DNA of 64,000 bases from Brasenia schreberi (GCA_036023115.1 JAYKKT010000059.1:8133001-8197000), one strand, 5' to 3'; counted from the stretch's first letter, positions 24,051 to 35,910 are shown. Program-made: numbers and translations. Notes: generated by a model from the letters alone, not told the origin.

Positions 24051-24552
24051 TGAGTAGTTATCCCCATTTCTTTATGCTTGATGACTTTGTGGATCTAGAT
24101 AGGCTGTTTTGGAGATGTCCTCAAACAAATCTTTTATTAGGCTTTGTGCGGCTTGTTGCAATGTGCATTCATACTCATTATTGTGATCTATATAGGGTCA
24201 TGGTCCTTTATTTTCTTTAAGTCTAACTAAGATTTCGTGGGACTATTTTGTAGAGGTGTCCACAGGAGGAGCTTCTTGGGGTGGAACTTGGGCTGAAGCG
24301 TCCTCTCGGCCTAAGCACACCGTCTTTCCTAGTCTCACTATTTTTTTTTGTGTGTTACAATGAGAGGCTGAAGCCTAACACACATGCGCACAACCATGCC
24401 TCTGGAATTGAACTCACCATCAATACAAGAAATAAATGATTGAGATTTCAATTCAAAAGTAAAAGTTGTTTTTTAATCAATTCTCTAGCAAAAAGTATAA
24501 GTACTTTTGATTTTTGAATTCAAATATCAAACGTCTATTTCTTAATCCAATA

Positions 24553-24639
<87 letters not shown>

Positions 24640-26415
24640 TAAAGAGAGAGAGAGATGACATGTTCTCTATCAAGATCCAGTGTAATAAGATTTTGTAATT
24701 CTGTATAGATAGGTAGCTCTATTCTTTTCCTGTTTAAGGAAAGGATGAAGCATAGAGTGACCTTAAAAATAAAATTTGATTCCTTTGTAGTTTCTTCCAA
24801 AAATAATATGAAGTATATGTTACAAGAGATACATGCTTCATGTCCACATTTTGAATTTTATTATTACTAGTTTATCAAAAGCCCCTTAATTATAGTCAGT
24901 GGTGAATCTAAAAATTGATGCACGGTGGGAAGAATAGCTCATGAAACTGTTTAAGGTGGGGTGAATTATGTGTTGTGATCATGGATTCAACTACTATTTA
25001 TAGTTTTCTCCAATACCACTTCAAGTTTTAGGCAACCTCGCCTCTACGTAGATCGACCATTGATTATTGCACGACAAGCAATAGCTTACCTACCTAGGGG
25101 GTTTAACTCACGAGTTGAAGGTCATGAGTTCAATAGCTTTAACAAAATTGTGTCTTCATGCAAATGAGGGAACTTGAAGACAAGTGTTTTAATACATTGA
25201 TATCATGGATAATGGTTCTTATGAAGATTATTGTAAGGATGAATTTTTTAATAGTCTCACTGGAAGTTTGTGCTTTTGTATCACATCCTGTTTTGTTCTT
25301 TGAAGGTGATACCAGCAGAGGAACATGCAGCAAAGATAGCAGCGGCCAGAGATGCTATAGGGAATTCCGATTTCTTCCTTATTGGGAGGACTGATGCGAG
25401 GGCAATCTCAGAGAAATATGGACTCTCGGAGGCCATATCAAGGGCCAACTTATACATGGAGGTACTTCATCATATTATGAAATATAAAGATAGAACCAGG
25501 GCGTCCATGCATGTGTGTGTTAGGATTCAGCCTGCCATTGTAACACGAAAAAGATTATTTGCCAACAAATGATCATTTATCATTTTATAAGACACCAATG
25601 AAGGATCTCACCATGATTTTGCACATGAAATTGCTAAATCATCGCTTTGAAGAAGCTATATATGAGCTGCTAACACATGGGGACACTGACCTAGCGTGCA
25701 ATTTTAATATTTATTCATCACTTGACAATAAAGGGTTTGCCTAGAAGTGACTTCATCTTGCAAAAAGTATAGGTGTACTTTTTATTTTTTAAATTCAAAT
25801 ATTGATCATCTATCTTCTAAATTAGATGAGTGAGATTTGTTTGGATATACTAGCATATACCAAGCTTCTTATATATATATATATATATATATATGTATTG
25901 GTATTTGCAAGTTAAGCACCCATATAACAATGTTTATCATCTCTGCTTCGCATTACATCACTAGTGCAGCAGCCATCATATTACCAAATCCACTCACATA
26001 AAGGTTGATTTAAAATGAGCAGGCTGGAGCTGATGCTTGTTTTGTTGATGCACCGAGAAGTGATGATGAACTTAGAGAAATTGCCAGAAAAACCAATGGG
26101 TACAGGGTTGTGAACATGATTGAAGGGGGTGTGACACCACTACACACACAAGATGAGCTAAAAGAAATGGGTTTCCATATCATCCTGCACTCAACTACAA
26201 CAATCTATACAACAGCCCGTGCCTTGATGGACATACTGCAGAAGATGAAGGAGACGGGATCCAGCAAATCCCATCTCGACAAGCTGGCTAGCTTTAAAGA
26301 ATTCAATCAGTTGATCAATTTGGAGGATTACTTTGCCCGAGAAGTTCGTTATGCAGAGTACAAGAATGCTCTTGAGGCACGGAATGTTGTTAATGCAAGC
26401 AGTGGGGCACTTTGA
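20524..26415 (+). CDS. Isocitrate lyase/PEP mutase superfamily protein (CPPM-like, probably plastid), copy 2, seven exons
   Basis: Exons: 20524-20861, 21377-21450, 23540-23622, 23765-23789, 23963-23982, 25306-25461, 26023-26415, with the same splice sites and phases as copy 1. The 362-residue product differs from copy 1 only at residue 15 (Ala in copy 1, Thr here), inside the presumed transit peptide. All active-site motifs are kept (DADTGGG, KKCGH, GRTDAR), so both copies look functional. Introns differ mainly in AT, CA and CT run lengths. The nearest upstream and downstream elements (SINE, fossil RTE) are also shared, so any difference in expression would have to come from sequence beyond the unit or from the few substitutions near the start. 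Start choice as for copy 1; the alternative upstream ATG is at 20428. Confidence 0.9.
22258..22475. mobile_element. Fold-back (MITE-like) element, copy 2
   Basis: Counterpart of 2410-2635. One substitution in the left half (CAATCATCG here, CAATCAACG in copy 1) and a shorter terminal AT run. Confidence 0.5.
22678..22713. repeat. (CT)n microsatellite, expanded in copy 2
   Basis: About 36 bp here against about 14 bp at 2837-2850 in copy 1; the largest CT length change between the duplicates. Confidence 0.95.
24341..24435 (-). mobile_element. SINE fragment in intron 5, copy 2
   Basis: Counterpart of 4511-4605; no difference seen by eye. Confidence 0.6.
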
Positions 26416-27067
26416 AACACAAAGAAACAAAATATGCAAGTGTTTGTGGTGTGTGTATATGATCTTATGTATCGTTATGTGTAATCTGAAGAATTTTGCT
26501 TTGATGTTAGGTTAATAGAATCAAAGTGTATCTGTCTCTAAGTGTGGCAACCAAAATCCTACATGTTCCCATCATTTGTGCATTATGGATTTCAAGTCTT
26601 TTTATGAGAGTAAAATAATCTGATATAGTTTTATGCAAATTATATGGCATAGTAATTATGACATGGTGATCTACTTGGTTGAGTTCATATATATATATAT
26701 ATATAAATAGTGGTTGGATTCACTCGAATCCAATCATCGTCTTTTGGGAGCATGCATATAGTAACATTGTTATTAATTTGTTTTGAAAACCCATACTTTT
26801 TTAAATTACACTCATGTTATTGAAAACCAATTGGTGGACATGTCATACGTGGGCAAGATCCATTTTTTCTATATGAGTGATTAGATCCTACCAACCACTT
26901 ATACTGCCACTCATGCCCAATCATTCTTTTTTGAAAGTACAAGTATAATAACATGATTCTACATCATTATTTAAAAGCACTTAATTTTTTTAAATATCAC
27001 TCTTATCATTTTAAAAATAATGGTGGACATGTCAGAGGTGTGCATGATTCAATTTTCCTATATATAT

Positions 27068-28139
27068 GATGTTACTTTTGTTAGATGCATAAAAGATGAG
27101 GATGATAAATTCTAATGGCAAGTGATTATATAAAAATAGATGAAAAAAAGTTTTCATAAGTTAATAAAAATATATGTGTTAATATTAGCTTAAGAGAGTT
27201 AACCAAATTAGAATAATATATAAACTGTAATTTCTATCAATGTATTCAAAAGAATGAAGTAAAAAATGCTCTTAAACTTATGAGAGTTGGTAAATTTATT
27301 GGACCAAACAATATTTATATAGAAGTATGAAAAATCCTAAGAGGCGGGTATTATTTAGCTTATAAGATTATTTAGTGAACTATAAAAACTCAAAAGATGC
27401 ATGAGGAATGGAGAAAGAGTACAATTATACATATATATGAGAATAAATAAGATTTAAAATTGTGTAAATTATCAAAGTATCAAGTTGATGAGTCATACTA
27501 TGAAATTATTGAACGTAGGTTGAGAAAAATATTGAATACAATAGAAAACCAATTTAAATTCATGTTAGAACGATTTACTATTGAGGCATCTTATAAAATA
27601 TTTTACAATAAAACGAAGAACCATCGTATAATATTTATTGATCTAGAAAAAGCTTATGATAAAGTACCAAGAGATATTATTTGGAGAACTTTAGTAAAGA
27701 AAGATATCCCATTGAATTGCATTAATCTTATAAGAGTCACACATGATAATACACAAATATGTGTTAGGAACAATGAAAGAATGACATATTTCTATGAGGT
27801 TAATATTGGATTGCATTAAAGATCAATTTTAAGTCTACATTTATTTGCATTGATGATCGACTAGTTAGCAAAACATATTCAAGATGAAGTTCCTTGGTAT
27901 ATGTTATTCAAGATGGTTTGAACACGTAGAAAGAAGCTCCGATAAAAATGTATGAGAAAATAAATTGTGAAAATATTAAAAGAGGAAGAAGAAGATCACA
28001 AAAGTAGCATTTGAAGGAAACAATAAAGAATGGTCTAGCTTATGTCGAGTTAACTATTAGTATTATACATGATCGAGCTCTATGAAAACAAAGAATCCAT
28101 ATAGTCGACTCCATGTAGTATGGGAAAAGACTTAGTTGT

Positions 28140-28140
<1 letters not shown>
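27068..28140 (+). mobile_element. Fossil RTE-clade LINE, decayed (copy 2)
   Basis: Counterpart of 7225-8288 with the same internal deletion and stops; a few single-base differences from copy 1. Confidence 0.85.
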
Positions 28141-28199
<59 letters not shown>

Positions 28200-28722
28200 A
28201 ACATATTAGAACTGATACAACTATGGAATGCAAGCTCTATATTTTGGCTAAAACTAGTAATGATAAAACTAGGATCAATGCACATTGCACCTCTAATAAT
28301 GACAGTTTCAAATATTAGATTCCGAAGATGGGAGATCAATGGAGATGCCATCTACAAGACCCATATTGTCTTAAATGAATAGGTAAATTAGGTGCCTTGT
28401 ATGACAAGAACCATCCAAATCAGAAGGTAAATATTATTAGGCAATAATAGAAGATAAAATAAGCAGTCTGTCACATAGATACTTGTATTAAGGTGCTGCT
28501 CTCATACCGGCAGTTCTGGAACCGAAACCAGAACCAGTCCCGGGTTAGTTCGATTATGGTTTCAGGCACTGGGCTAACTGAAACCGGACATGTCTAGAGT
28601 AAATAAACCCATCCAATTACACTGAACAATTTCATTTTCTAAAGAACCTTAGAACTTAAATCTGGCCCAGACCCATGAAATAAAGTTTTGTGTCTAATCC
28701 AATAATTAGTTGCATATCACAC

Positions 28723-28813
28723 CTTTCTTTTTCTCGTTACAACAGGAGCTCGAAGTTGTGCATCTTCCATGAGTCGAACTCCCTAAGAGCGTCTGAGCGC
28801 CGTGCCGTCGAGT
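28723..28813 (-). mobile_element. tRNA-derived SINE, diverged, copy 2
   Basis: Counterpart of 8906-8996 with one substitution (GTCTGAGCGCC here, GTCTGACCGCC in copy 1). Confidence 0.6.
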
Positions 28814-29254
28814 TTGGGATCAGAATGCACATAGCACCTAATTGTAGAGTATAACCGGGTCAAGAGGACAATGAAATAATAATTCCTTGCATTGCTTCAT
28901 CCTTCACTGCCCTATGGCTAAGGATGCCAACATAAACTGGTTTGACATGAACCCCGTCTTTAGCTGCTGCAAGTATCGAACTCAGAACCCTCAACTTGTG
29001 AGTCTACTCCCTAGCGAGTTGAGTTATGGCTCTTTATGCAGCATCAAATTTAATAACAAAGAGCATAGCCATATAACTGGATCAAACTCACAATATCTAT
29101 TAATATATACAGCCGTATACCAATCTCCAATCCCACCCTTATTCTCAATAACATCCATAAAATCTCAATGTGAAAAGGATCCGAAAATTTGTATGGCATG
29201 AGCATGGTTACATTTTGATTTATATATATAAAAGAAGAAGAAAATGGCTACATT

Positions 29255-30545
29255 TGTTTTTTCTTTTGTTAGAAGGGGAGGTCGAAGCGATTCACCTTTT
29301 GAGGCGTATTATGGAACATTTTAGAGCAAAAAAGAAAGACCTTCACATGATATTTATTGATCTAGAAAAAGCTTATGATAGGGTACCGAGGGAGGTTCTT
29401 TGGAGAACTTTGGAAAAAAGAGGTATCCCATTGACATATATTAACCTTATAAGAGACATGTATGATAGTGCAAAAACATGTGTGAGGACTCACGAAGGAA
29501 CGACAGACTTCTTTAAAGTTAATATTGGGTTACATCAAGGATCAACTTTAAGTCCATACTTATTTATAATGGTGAATGATGAGTTAACAAAACATATTCA
29601 AGATGAAGTACCTTGGTGTATGCTATTTGCATATGACATTGTATTAGTGGAGGAGGCTAAGAAAAAAGTTAATAGAAAATTGGAACTATGGAGAGAAACA
29701 TTAGAAAGCAAAGGCCTCCGACTTAGTAAAACAAAGACAGAATATATGGAATGTAAGTTTGATCATTTGGTTACTTCGAGGACATAGAAATTAAAATTGG
29801 TACACATTGCATTATCCAAAAGGAAAGTTTTAAATACCTAGGGTCAATTTTTCAAAGTGATGGAAGAATTGATGGAGATGTTACGCATAGAATTAATGCT
29901 GGTTGGTTAAAATGGAGAGGAGCATCAGGTATTCTTTGTAATAAGAAGATACCATTAAAATTAAAACGTAAATATTATAGAGCAGCAATTAGGCCTGCCA
30001 TGTTTTATGGTTCTGAGTGTTGGGCAGTTAATCATCAACATGTACAAAAGATGTCTATGACAGAAATGAAGATGTTGAGATGGATGAATGGTCATACAAG
30101 AAAATACCGTATATATAATGAGGTTATTAGAAACAAATTAGGAGTGACACCAATAGAGGATAAAATGAGAGAACATCGTTTAAAATTGTTTGGACATATA
30201 GAAAGAAGATCAAAAGTAGAATCTGTAAGAAGGTTAGAAAAACTAAATTTGAAAGTATGAAAAGAGGTAGAGGACGACCACAAAAGTGTTGGAAAGAAAC
30301 AATAAAGAATGATCTAGCTTATTGGGAGTTAACTACCAACATGACACATGATAGGGATATGTGGAAACAAAGAATCCATGTAGCCGACCTCGTCTAGTAT
30401 GGGAAAAGGCTTAGTTGTTGTTGTTGTTGTTGTAGAAGGGGAGGTCGAAGCCTGACACAGATAAAACACACCGTGAGAATCAAACCCACCACCTACGACA
30501 TGGGAGTCGAACAACCCTGTCAGATGAACTAAACACCTCTTGCAA
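29255..30545 (-). mobile_element. SINE interrupted by an RTE LINE (copy 2)
   Basis: The SINE tail (T-rich run and TAGAAGGGGAGGTCGAAGC, to 29288) is separated from its body (30452 to about 30545, with CCTGACACAG, GAGAATCAAACCC and GGAGTCGAAC) by the LINE at 29289-30432. The 19-bp word occurs on both sides of the LINE (29270-29288 and 30433-30451). Confidence 0.8.
29289..30432 (+). mobile_element. 5'-truncated RTE LINE with 19-bp target-site duplication
   Basis: Begins in the RT palm (EAIHLLRR) and ends with the normal RTE 3' end (GTATGGGAAAAGGCTTAG followed by GTT repeats, 30391-30432). The direct repeat TAGAAGGGGAGGTCGAAGC flanks it exactly; five bases (GAAGC) at the 5' joint are shared by target and element. 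The RT frame is open to about 29787 (motif [13 protein letters not shown], motif [11 protein letters not shown], damaged motif C FAYD), then shifts; the C-terminal part reads from 30000 to 30260. It was present before the duplication, since copy 1 carries its first 820 bp. Confidence 0.92.
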
Positions 30546-31219
30546 CATGGTTACATTTTTGTTATTGGATCCTGGTGTGTTTTTCAATGGATCCATATAT
30601 GGGTCTATTTTTAGCATCTCAATGTGGTGGTATCTGGTCCTGGACTAACTTGTAGGCGAACCAGATCCCTCCCGTTGACACAGTCCCTGATAGTGGCTAC
30701 TGGCTACGGCTAACGAACCGCTACTTCGTAAATTCGATTACTTCTGATGGCCATCTTAGTAATAGGGAAATAGCTGTAGGTTTCAGCACGTATTCATTTC
30801 TGCTTCTGTGGCGTCGTGGTGGCGTTCAGTATAACTCTCTCTCTGACTCGCTGATGGATTTTAGCTAAAGAAGTTTGGATTTGGAGGTGAACTTGTTTCG
30901 ATCCCTTTTGGGCTGAGGTTTCGGATTTCTTTTGGTCATTGAGTTTTTTACTGATTTGAAAGAGTAAGCATTGGAATGAGTAATTATTGATGTTGTGAGG
31001 TGAATTTGATTGATTTGGGGGGGAGATGGCCATTGTTGTATCTATATGGATATTCTTTTGCTATCATCTCACAAGTTCTCATAACTTGTTTTCCTTTGAT
31101 CCTTGGTTTTCAATTCTTCAACAAATATCAGGATTTATTTTTGGCAACATCATATGACATGGTATTTTGGACTCATCCTCCCAAGATCATGCTTAGAACA
31201 GGCAATTCTTGCCACTGTT
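30546..31219. other. Unassigned stretch between the duplication and Copia-A
   Basis: No gene recognised. The part from about 30780 to 31020 (CT-rich, then T/G-rich) looks like a plant 5' leader or intron, but no coding exon could be linked to it. Confidence 0.35.
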
Positions 31220-31224
31220 GTAAC

Positions 31225-31544
31225 TGTTAAGATGGCCCTTAGGGCCAGGGGCCTGGCCGAAAGGGCCCCTGGCGCCAGGCCACCAGGGCCAAGGCGTGAG
31301 GCCCCCAACGGCTAGTCCAACTAGCCGTTGGGGCCTGGCTTAGTGCAGATCCTCCTCTCTCTTCTCTTCCTTCTTCCTATAATTCCCTCGAATGTACACT
31401 CTTATAAGTATTACTTTGTGGTTGATTAATAATATTCATTTTTCACTACTTTTGCTGCATCATCGTTTCACTTGAGTGGTCACATTGTAGTGATATTTAT
31501 TCATCGATCTTCTATTGCTACATTGAAACATTATCTTAATTACA
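31225..31544 (+). repeat. Copia-A 5' LTR
   Basis: Starts TGTTAAGAT and ends TACA. Contains a GC-rich block of GGGCC/GGCCC palindromes (31231-31300) and a hairpin with 13-bp arms (31303-31315 and 31321-31333), then a CT-rich stretch and a TATA-poor 3' part. It is about 35 bp shorter than the 3' LTR because of one missing block, and many substitutions separate the two, so the insertion is old. Confidence 0.9.
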
Positions 31545-32632
31545 TTGTATCAAAGTCATTCTCGATCGTGGGAATGTAGTTCATCATCTCGGGAAGCGTG
31601 TTGATCATAATTTTTCATCTGTTTGTAAGTTTACCTCTTTAAATTTATTTTCTCTTTGAAAAATGGATGAGAAAAGAGGGTTTAACTTTCATCTAGCACT
31701 ATCGAACTATAAAACATGTGCTCAATCCATGAAAATTTACTTATACTTTAAAAATTATGGGACTATATAAGTGGTTCAAAAGTTAAGCTCTCCATTAATG
31801 ACACACTTGAGCAAAAGGAAGAATATGAAGGAGGTCATCGAACGATTTTATGGGTGCTCATGAACAATATGAATGAGCACACTAGGGACATTTTTGCCGA
31901 CTTCACTAATACTAGAGAAGCATGAGAATATTTAAAAAAATCTTATGTTCAAAGCGATTTTGCTTATAGAATAACATTACGAGATAAAATAATATCTCTT
32001 AGACAAGGAGATAAAGGGGTAAACGAATTTTCTGGTGAATACTCCAATGTATGAAATCAATTGTATGGATATAAAAAGAAATGTATGTAATATAGTGAGA
32101 GACGATGTGAAGACAATGAGGATTTTGTGTATCAATTTTTAACAAGCCTTCGAAAAGAATGTGAAGGGGTAAGATCATCCCTCATCCATTGGAAATCCTT
32201 TCCCATTAAGGAAGAGATTATTACCTATATTTAAATGGCAGAAATAAAAATGAATGAAGCTAGACTTCAAAGAGATACTACCTTAGCCGCATCTAGACCC
32301 GGATCAAATGTCGTCCTCATTTTAAAATTGAAGGGTTAAGTGAGGATAAAAGAGAAGTTATTTGCCACTTTTCTAGAGAGGCTGACCATATTAGGCCAAA
32401 TTGTCCTAAATTAAAAAAAGGATGATCATGGTAGAAGGAACAAGCCTCCTCCTTCATTTTTGTACCTCAAGAAAAAAAAAAGTTACTTGAAGTTCAAATG
32501 AAGTAGAAAATAACAGTTAGAGCGGTTTGCTAATATGTTATTTTTATTAACGATTTCACTAGATATACATGGGATATATCTTTTAAAAGCTAAATTTGAT
32601 GTCTTTCAATTTTTTTTATTTTTTATAACATT

Positions 32633-32872
32633 GTGAAAAATCAATTTACCTCTGAAATTAAGATTTTCAGAACTGACTTAGGAGGGGAGTTTATGGCTAA
32701 AAAATTTCAAAACTATCTTAACAAATTTGGAATTATTCATCGATCTTACACTAAGACTCTCAAACAAAATGAGATTTCAGAACATAAATATCGTCATATT
32801 CTAGAAACCATAAAAACATTGCTTTTGTCTAGTAGGTTTTTAAAAATTTGTGGGCATAATAAGCAATCATGA
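32633..32872 (+). pseudogene. Copia-A integrase core fragment
   Basis: Translation has the copia integrase pattern: RTDLGGEFM (catalytic Asp), then NKFGIIHRSYT and a segment with EHKYRHILE that carries the conserved Glu region. The expected HTPQQNG-type motif is degraded (KTLKQNEISE). It is cut by stops on both sides. Confidence 0.75.
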
Positions 32873-33769
32873 CCACTATTTATTTGATTAACCGTATGCC
32901 TTATTTAGTTTTACAAAATATGTCTTTGGTAGAAAACTTTTTAAAATTCCTCCCAACTACTCTAGACTAAGAATTTTCGGATGCAAATATTTTGTTTATA
33001 CTGATAAAAATGACAAATTATCCTTTCATGCCATAGAATGTGTATTCTTGGGTATGAAATAAAAAAAAAAAGATATAAATGTTCTATGTCTAGAGGTGTC
33101 AAATTTTTTTAACATGAAAAGTATGGATAATGATAGTTCCATTGATGATTCTACTTTTTAAAAAAAATAATGTTTTAGGAAATAATGTGATAAATCTATA
33201 AAATGACCAGGATTAACACACGTCATCAAGGTATTGTGTTGTTCCTTTTGATCAACATTATTCTAGAAGACGTCCTAATGTTACCCAACCTTTACCTAAA
33301 AAATCTAATAGAGTCTCCAGACCCCCTAATCGGTTTGTTTCCTATGGTAGCTTTTTGCGAAGACATAGAACTCTCTTCACTACTATTTCTACTATAAAGG
33401 AAGCTAGAACCTTTAAAGAAGATCAATCATCACAAGTCTGGATTCAAGTTATGAACGAAGAATTAGATGTTTTATATAGAGTTCAAACCTTGATGTTGTT
33501 ACTAGATCTCAAAACAAAAAACCTATAGGATTTGGTGGATGTATAAGATTAAGACTAATGGTAATGGTTCTTTTAACTATTATAAAGCTAGATTAGTTGC
33601 AAAGAGTTACTCATAAAAATATGAGATTAACTATGAGAAAACCTTTGTACCTATAGGTAGGATGACCACTATAAGAACTCTTATAACTGTTTGTGATGTT
33701 AAACATTTTTACATCTATCAATTGGAAGTAAAAAATATCCTTTCAAATGGTTGACTAAAGGAAGAGGTA

Positions 33770-34024
33770 TATATGGAACCTCCTTATGGTATTAATATTC
33801 TAAACCACCAAGTCTTACGACTAAAAAGGGTATTGTATGGTATCAAACAAACACTTAAAGCTTGGTTTGATAAAATAACTGAATTCTTGATGTTGCAATA
33901 TTTTATTACCTGTTATACTGACACAGTCTTGATTATAAGGAAATTTGTTGTATGTATTGTTATTCTTCTACTTTACATAAATGACATGATTATTATATGT
34001 AGTGATAATTTCAGGATCCAATAG
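33770..34024 (+). pseudogene. Copia-A reverse transcriptase fragment
   Basis: YMEPPYG, VLYGIKQTLKAWFDK and LLLYINDMII follow the copia RT pattern (LYGLKQ, then YVDD). The catalytic YVDD box reads YIND, losing the first Asp. Frames before and after are broken. Confidence 0.8.
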
Positions 34025-34438
34025 ATCAAGCAAGAACTTGTAAGATGTTTGAGATGAAAGATCTTGGACAACTATCTTACTTTTTGGGTATTGAGGTAAC
34101 TAGAGATGCTAGAGGTTTCTTTTGATTGCAAACTAAATTTACTAATGATATTGTTCTTAGAACAAGACTTATAGATGATAAAATAGTTGAGCCCAGAAAA
34201 TGTGACTTGTTAATGGAGAGCTATTGAGAGATAATACCCCTTGGAGACAAATGGTTGGGGGCACTCACATATCTCACCATAACACGACGTGACATTATTC
34301 ATGCAGTACACACTGTAAGTTAGTTCCAACATGCACCTACATCTGTAGATATGAGTGCAATTATGAGGATTATTTGATATGTTCGGCAAACCACGACCAA
34401 GGAAGTATTTCCATCCTCTTGATCTTTACTTCAGTTAA

Positions 34439-34867
34439 TTGCCTATACTGATGCTGATTGGGGTGGTGAGTGATGTAAATGGCAAGTATTCTACAACATA
34501 CTACAGTGATTTTCTTGGCAACTCCCTTATATCATGGAAATATAAGAAACAACAAAAGGTGTCACTCTCTTCCACTGAAGTTGAGTATTGGGCCATGACC
34601 AACACAACCACTGAACTTATTTGGCTTAAAGTTAGACGACTACTTCAAGATCTGGGAGTATCATTGGAAGACACTCCAATTAAGAACCGCAACAACAAGA
34701 GTGCTATGTATATATCTAATAATCATACTTTTCATGAGCACACCAAATATATTGAAATGGATTGCCACTATATTCGTGAGGAACATCTACAAGGCAATTT
34801 GACATTACACTTTATGAGATCAGAATATCAGCTTTCAGATGTCTTCACCAAATCGAGGGGGTGTTAA
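34439..34867 (+). pseudogene. Copia-A RNase H fragment
   Basis: SWKYKKQQKVSLSSTEVEYW and the HTKYIEMDCHYIREE segment are the typical copia RNase H C-terminus, followed by LSDVFTK and the polypurine tract at the 3' LTR. The longest open segment of Copia-A (142 residues). Confidence 0.85.
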
Positions 34868-35211
34868 GATTACTCTTAGGGCCCTATGCCTAGCCAAAAG
34901 AGCCCCTGGTGCCATGTCACTAAGGCCAAGGCGCTGGGCCCCCAACGGCTAGTCCAACTAGCCGTTTGGCTTGGTTGAATGTAGATCCTCCTCTCTTTTC
35001 TCTCCCTTCTTCCTATAAATCCCTCCAATGTACACTCTTGTAAGTATTACTTTGTGGTTGATTAATAATATTCATTTTTCACTATTTTTGGTGTGCCTTC
35101 GTTGCACTTGGGTGAGATTATAGCCTTTTCTAATGCTTTGTTATAGTCACATTGTGGTGATATTTATTTATTGATCTTTCACTGCTACATTGAAGCATCA
35201 TCTTCACTATA
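34862..35211 (+). repeat. Copia-A 3' LTR
   Basis: Starts TGTTAAGAT after the polypurine tract and ends ACTATA, next to GTAAC. It keeps the hairpin (CAACGGCTAGTCCAACTAG at about 34944) and has an extra block of about 35 bp (about 35105-35140) absent from the 5' LTR. Confidence 0.88.
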
Positions 35212-35216
35212 GTAAC

Positions 35217-35599
35217 ATCCATGGTGACATAACATCTCCTCTTAATTAGGTCATAACATTTATACTCTTTCTTTGTAGAGGAGTATCCCAAAAATATATA
35301 TTTGATTGCTTTGGCATCAAATATATCTCTATTACTTTTATGCACATATACAAAGCAAGTACATCAAAATATTTTTAAAGAAACATAAAATTATCTTTGG
35401 TTAGGACACAATAGATGGAGGAGAGAATTCCCATTAAGAATTGCACTAGATATGCGATTTATAAGATACACAACTGCTAAGGTGGCTTCTTTCCAATAGA
35501 CTTTAGGGACATTATAACCAATCATTAAAGTTCTAGCCACCTCCAATATATATCTATTCTTTCTTTTATATACACTGTTCTATTGTGGAGAGTAAGAAT
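35217..35599 (-). mobile_element. Copia-C, downstream integrase part (left of Copia-B)
   Basis: On the minus strand, about 35590 down to 35410 encodes an integrase segment (KRKNRYILEVA, then a YLINRI motif), and 35345-35130 contains FLGYSSTKKEYKCYD and YVTMDVT, the usual end of copia integrase. It is continuous in sense with the copia integrase at 40648-41013, from which it is separated by Copia-B. Confidence 0.8.
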
Positions 35600-35910
35600 T
35601 GTTGTTAATCGACATGGAAATACATCAAAATATGAAGAAATACACACTGTGCAGAAATGGAGGTCGGCCTCCATTGGGTTGCCGCAAACCTCTTCTCTCC
35701 TCTTTATTCATTCATACTTAAACTCTAAAACGTGTTTGAGGTTTTATAGTACAGGATTTCTAACTTAAAAGACTACTTTACCCCTACTTAAGGACCCTAA
35801 TTAAACCCGATTCCCAATGGATCAGGGATCTACATTACTCAAATAACAAAACAAGTGTAGAAATAAAACATATGGATCTTTAATCTTCATCGTCCACTTG
35901 ATCTCCAACA
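35600..35910 (-). repeat. Copia-B 3' LTR
   Basis: 311 bp; matches 40317-40647 with scattered substitutions and some short indels, including a longer AT-poor block in the 5' LTR (repeat of GATCAGATTCTGATCC at about 40545). Confidence 0.9.

Larger units (their letters stand above)
10300..30108 (+). repeat. Inferred complete tandem duplication unit 2
   Basis: If the event was a simple tandem duplication, unit 2 begins where copy 1 loses homology (10300) and ends where copy 2 loses it (30108). Only 19855-30108 can be compared with unit 1 inside this window. The model predicts that the roughly 9.5 kb upstream of the window match 10300-19854. Confidence 0.65.
19855..30108 (+). repeat. Duplicated segment, copy 2
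   Basis: Matches 1-10299 with an offset of 19854 at the start and 19809 at the end. Almost all of the 45-bp drift comes from microsatellites and a few short deletions. Homology stops after GAAAATACC; copy 2 continues with intact RTE sequence, so the right edge of the duplicated unit is at 30108. Confidence 0.95.
31225..35211 (+). mobile_element. Copia-A, degenerate Ty1/copia retrotransposon
   Basis: Two related LTRs (31225-31544 and 34862-35211) flank a region in copia order: gag-like (from 31664), zinc knuckle remnant (about 32355-32405), integrase core (32633-32870), reverse transcriptase (33480-34130) and RNase H (34439-34867). A polypurine tract (GAGGGGG) precedes the 3' LTR and a tRNA-Met-like primer site (TTGTATCAAAGTC) follows the 5' LTR. 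The 5-bp word GTAAC lies on both sides (31220-31224, 35212-35216). Frames are broken many times, so it cannot be autonomous. The family is shared with the fragment at 45230-46437. Confidence 0.9.

Noticed and set aside
31000..31230. Open frames just before the Copia-A LTR
   Set aside because: They run into the LTR and have no domain.
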